Assembly: GCA_002313415.1 (NCBI GenBank)
Contig: DCBH01000018.1
Location: 1 to 6,561, forward strand
Length of the DNA: 6,561 nt
Source: Flavobacteriales bacterium UBA1112
Lineage (GTDB): Bacteria > Bacteroidota > Bacteroidia > Flavobacteriales_D > Sanyastnellaceae
Direction: 5' to 3'
This document shows positions 6,145 to 6,561 of this stretch, piece after piece. Below the pieces are notes generated by a model. The model was not told where the DNA came from. It saw nothing but the letters and a program-made list of their open reading frames with translations, and made no database searches. Each line of letters opens with the position of its first letter. The first letter of the stretch is position 1. Made by a program: the position numbers and the translations under genes.

Positions 6145-6561
6145 TTATTGCCCCACGACCACCTTGGCGTAGCGCATGATTTTGTCGTTCAACTTGTAGC
6201 CGGGCTCCACGACATCGACGACTTTACCTGCCAATTCCGGTGTTGGAGCGGGGATGTTGGTGATGGCCTCATGGACATCCACATCAAAGTCATCTCCTTG
6301 GTTCACCTCCATTTTTGTGAGGCCTTGAGCTTCGAGCAATTGTCTGAGCTTGGTATGAATCAAGTTTTGGCCTTCGCGCGTAACCTCCACGTCGTCACTT
6401 GGGTTGGCAGAAGCTCGGTCAAAATCATCCAACACAGGAAGCAACTTCTCGAGAACGTCCATCGAGGCGTTGCGAATCAAATCCCCTCGTTCACGCATGG
6501 TGCGCTTCCTGAAATTGTCGAATTCCGCATACAAACGGAGATACTTGTCCTGCCAATCTGT
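6145..6561 (-). CDS. grpE: GrpE nucleotide exchange factor, N-terminus cut by the window edge
   Basis: The frame is open from the right window edge to a TAA at 6145-6147, giving the last 138 residues of GrpE. A full GrpE has about 180-200 residues, so roughly the first 50 are missing. GrpE is a homodimer that releases ADP from DnaK and resets the chaperone cycle. The visible part begins inside the long coiled-coil helix (DKYLRLYAEFDNFRKRT), continues through the four-helix region (LLPVLDDFDRA, then EGQNLIHTKL) and ends in the beta domain that contacts DnaK (VDVHEAIT, then GYKLNDKIMRYAKVVVGQ). A TTG codon at 6534 is an internal leucine, not a start, because homology continues upstream to the edge. 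dnaJ follows after 6 bases, the usual grpE-dnaJ order; dnaK is not in the window. Confidence 0.96.
   Translation of the reverse strand, partial: TDWQDKYLRLYAEFDNFRKRTMRERGDLIRNASMDVLEKLLPVLDDFDRASANPSDDVEVTREGQNLIHTKLRQLLEAQGLTKMEVNQGDDFDVDVHEAITNIPAPTPELAGKVVDVVEPGYKLNDKIMRYAKVVVGQ

Noticed and set aside
6529..6534. TTG at 6534 as a possible GrpE start.
   Set aside because: GrpE homology (DKYLRL) continues in frame upstream to the window edge, so this is an internal codon.
1..6561. Possible defence system, mobile element, CRISPR array, tRNA or riboswitch.
   Set aside because: All but about 180 bases are coding sequence of recognisable chromosomal genes; no transposase, direct-repeat array, tRNA-like fold or horizontal-transfer signature was seen.

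Overview
The window looks like a piece of a Bacteroidota chromosome, most likely Flavobacteriales. This rests on gene content, on the DnaJ sequence (a zinc domain with only two cysteine motifs and an NTILGQMQT linker), on weak or absent Shine-Dalgarno sequences, and on a promoter candidate of the Bacteroidota TTG/TAnnTTTG type. No rRNA or marker gene is present, so the taxonomic call is an inference.

All seven recognisable genes lie on the minus strand, so transcription runs from high to low coordinates. In that order they are: grpE (cut by the right edge), dnaJ, an ABC-exporter ATPase, its ABC-2 type permease, a single-domain Ppx/GppA phosphatase, a sigma-54-type (NtrC-family) response regulator, and a DUF5684-like membrane protein (cut by the left edge). 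Spacings are 6, 2, -4 (ATGA overlap), 10, 69 and 85 bases. The first five genes therefore look like one tightly packed transcription unit. The response regulator may have its own promoter in the 69-base gap. Coding density is very high, with no non-coding stretch above 100 bases.

The genes combine protein folding control (GrpE and DnaJ, the two co-chaperones of DnaK), a NatAB-like exporter of unknown substrate, an enzyme of polyphosphate or guanosine pentaphosphate metabolism, and a two-component output protein. A stress-response theme is a reasonable inference, but no sequence feature proves that they act together.

I found no RNA gene, mobile element, CRISPR array or defence system, and no clearly novel system. 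The points most worth a second look are these: the response regulator has no DNA-binding domain after its AAA+ module; its sigma-54 contact loop reads GAFTSA instead of GAFTGA; DnaJ keeps only one of its two usual zinc sites; and the permease carries a CxxC motif in its predicted extracytoplasmic domain.
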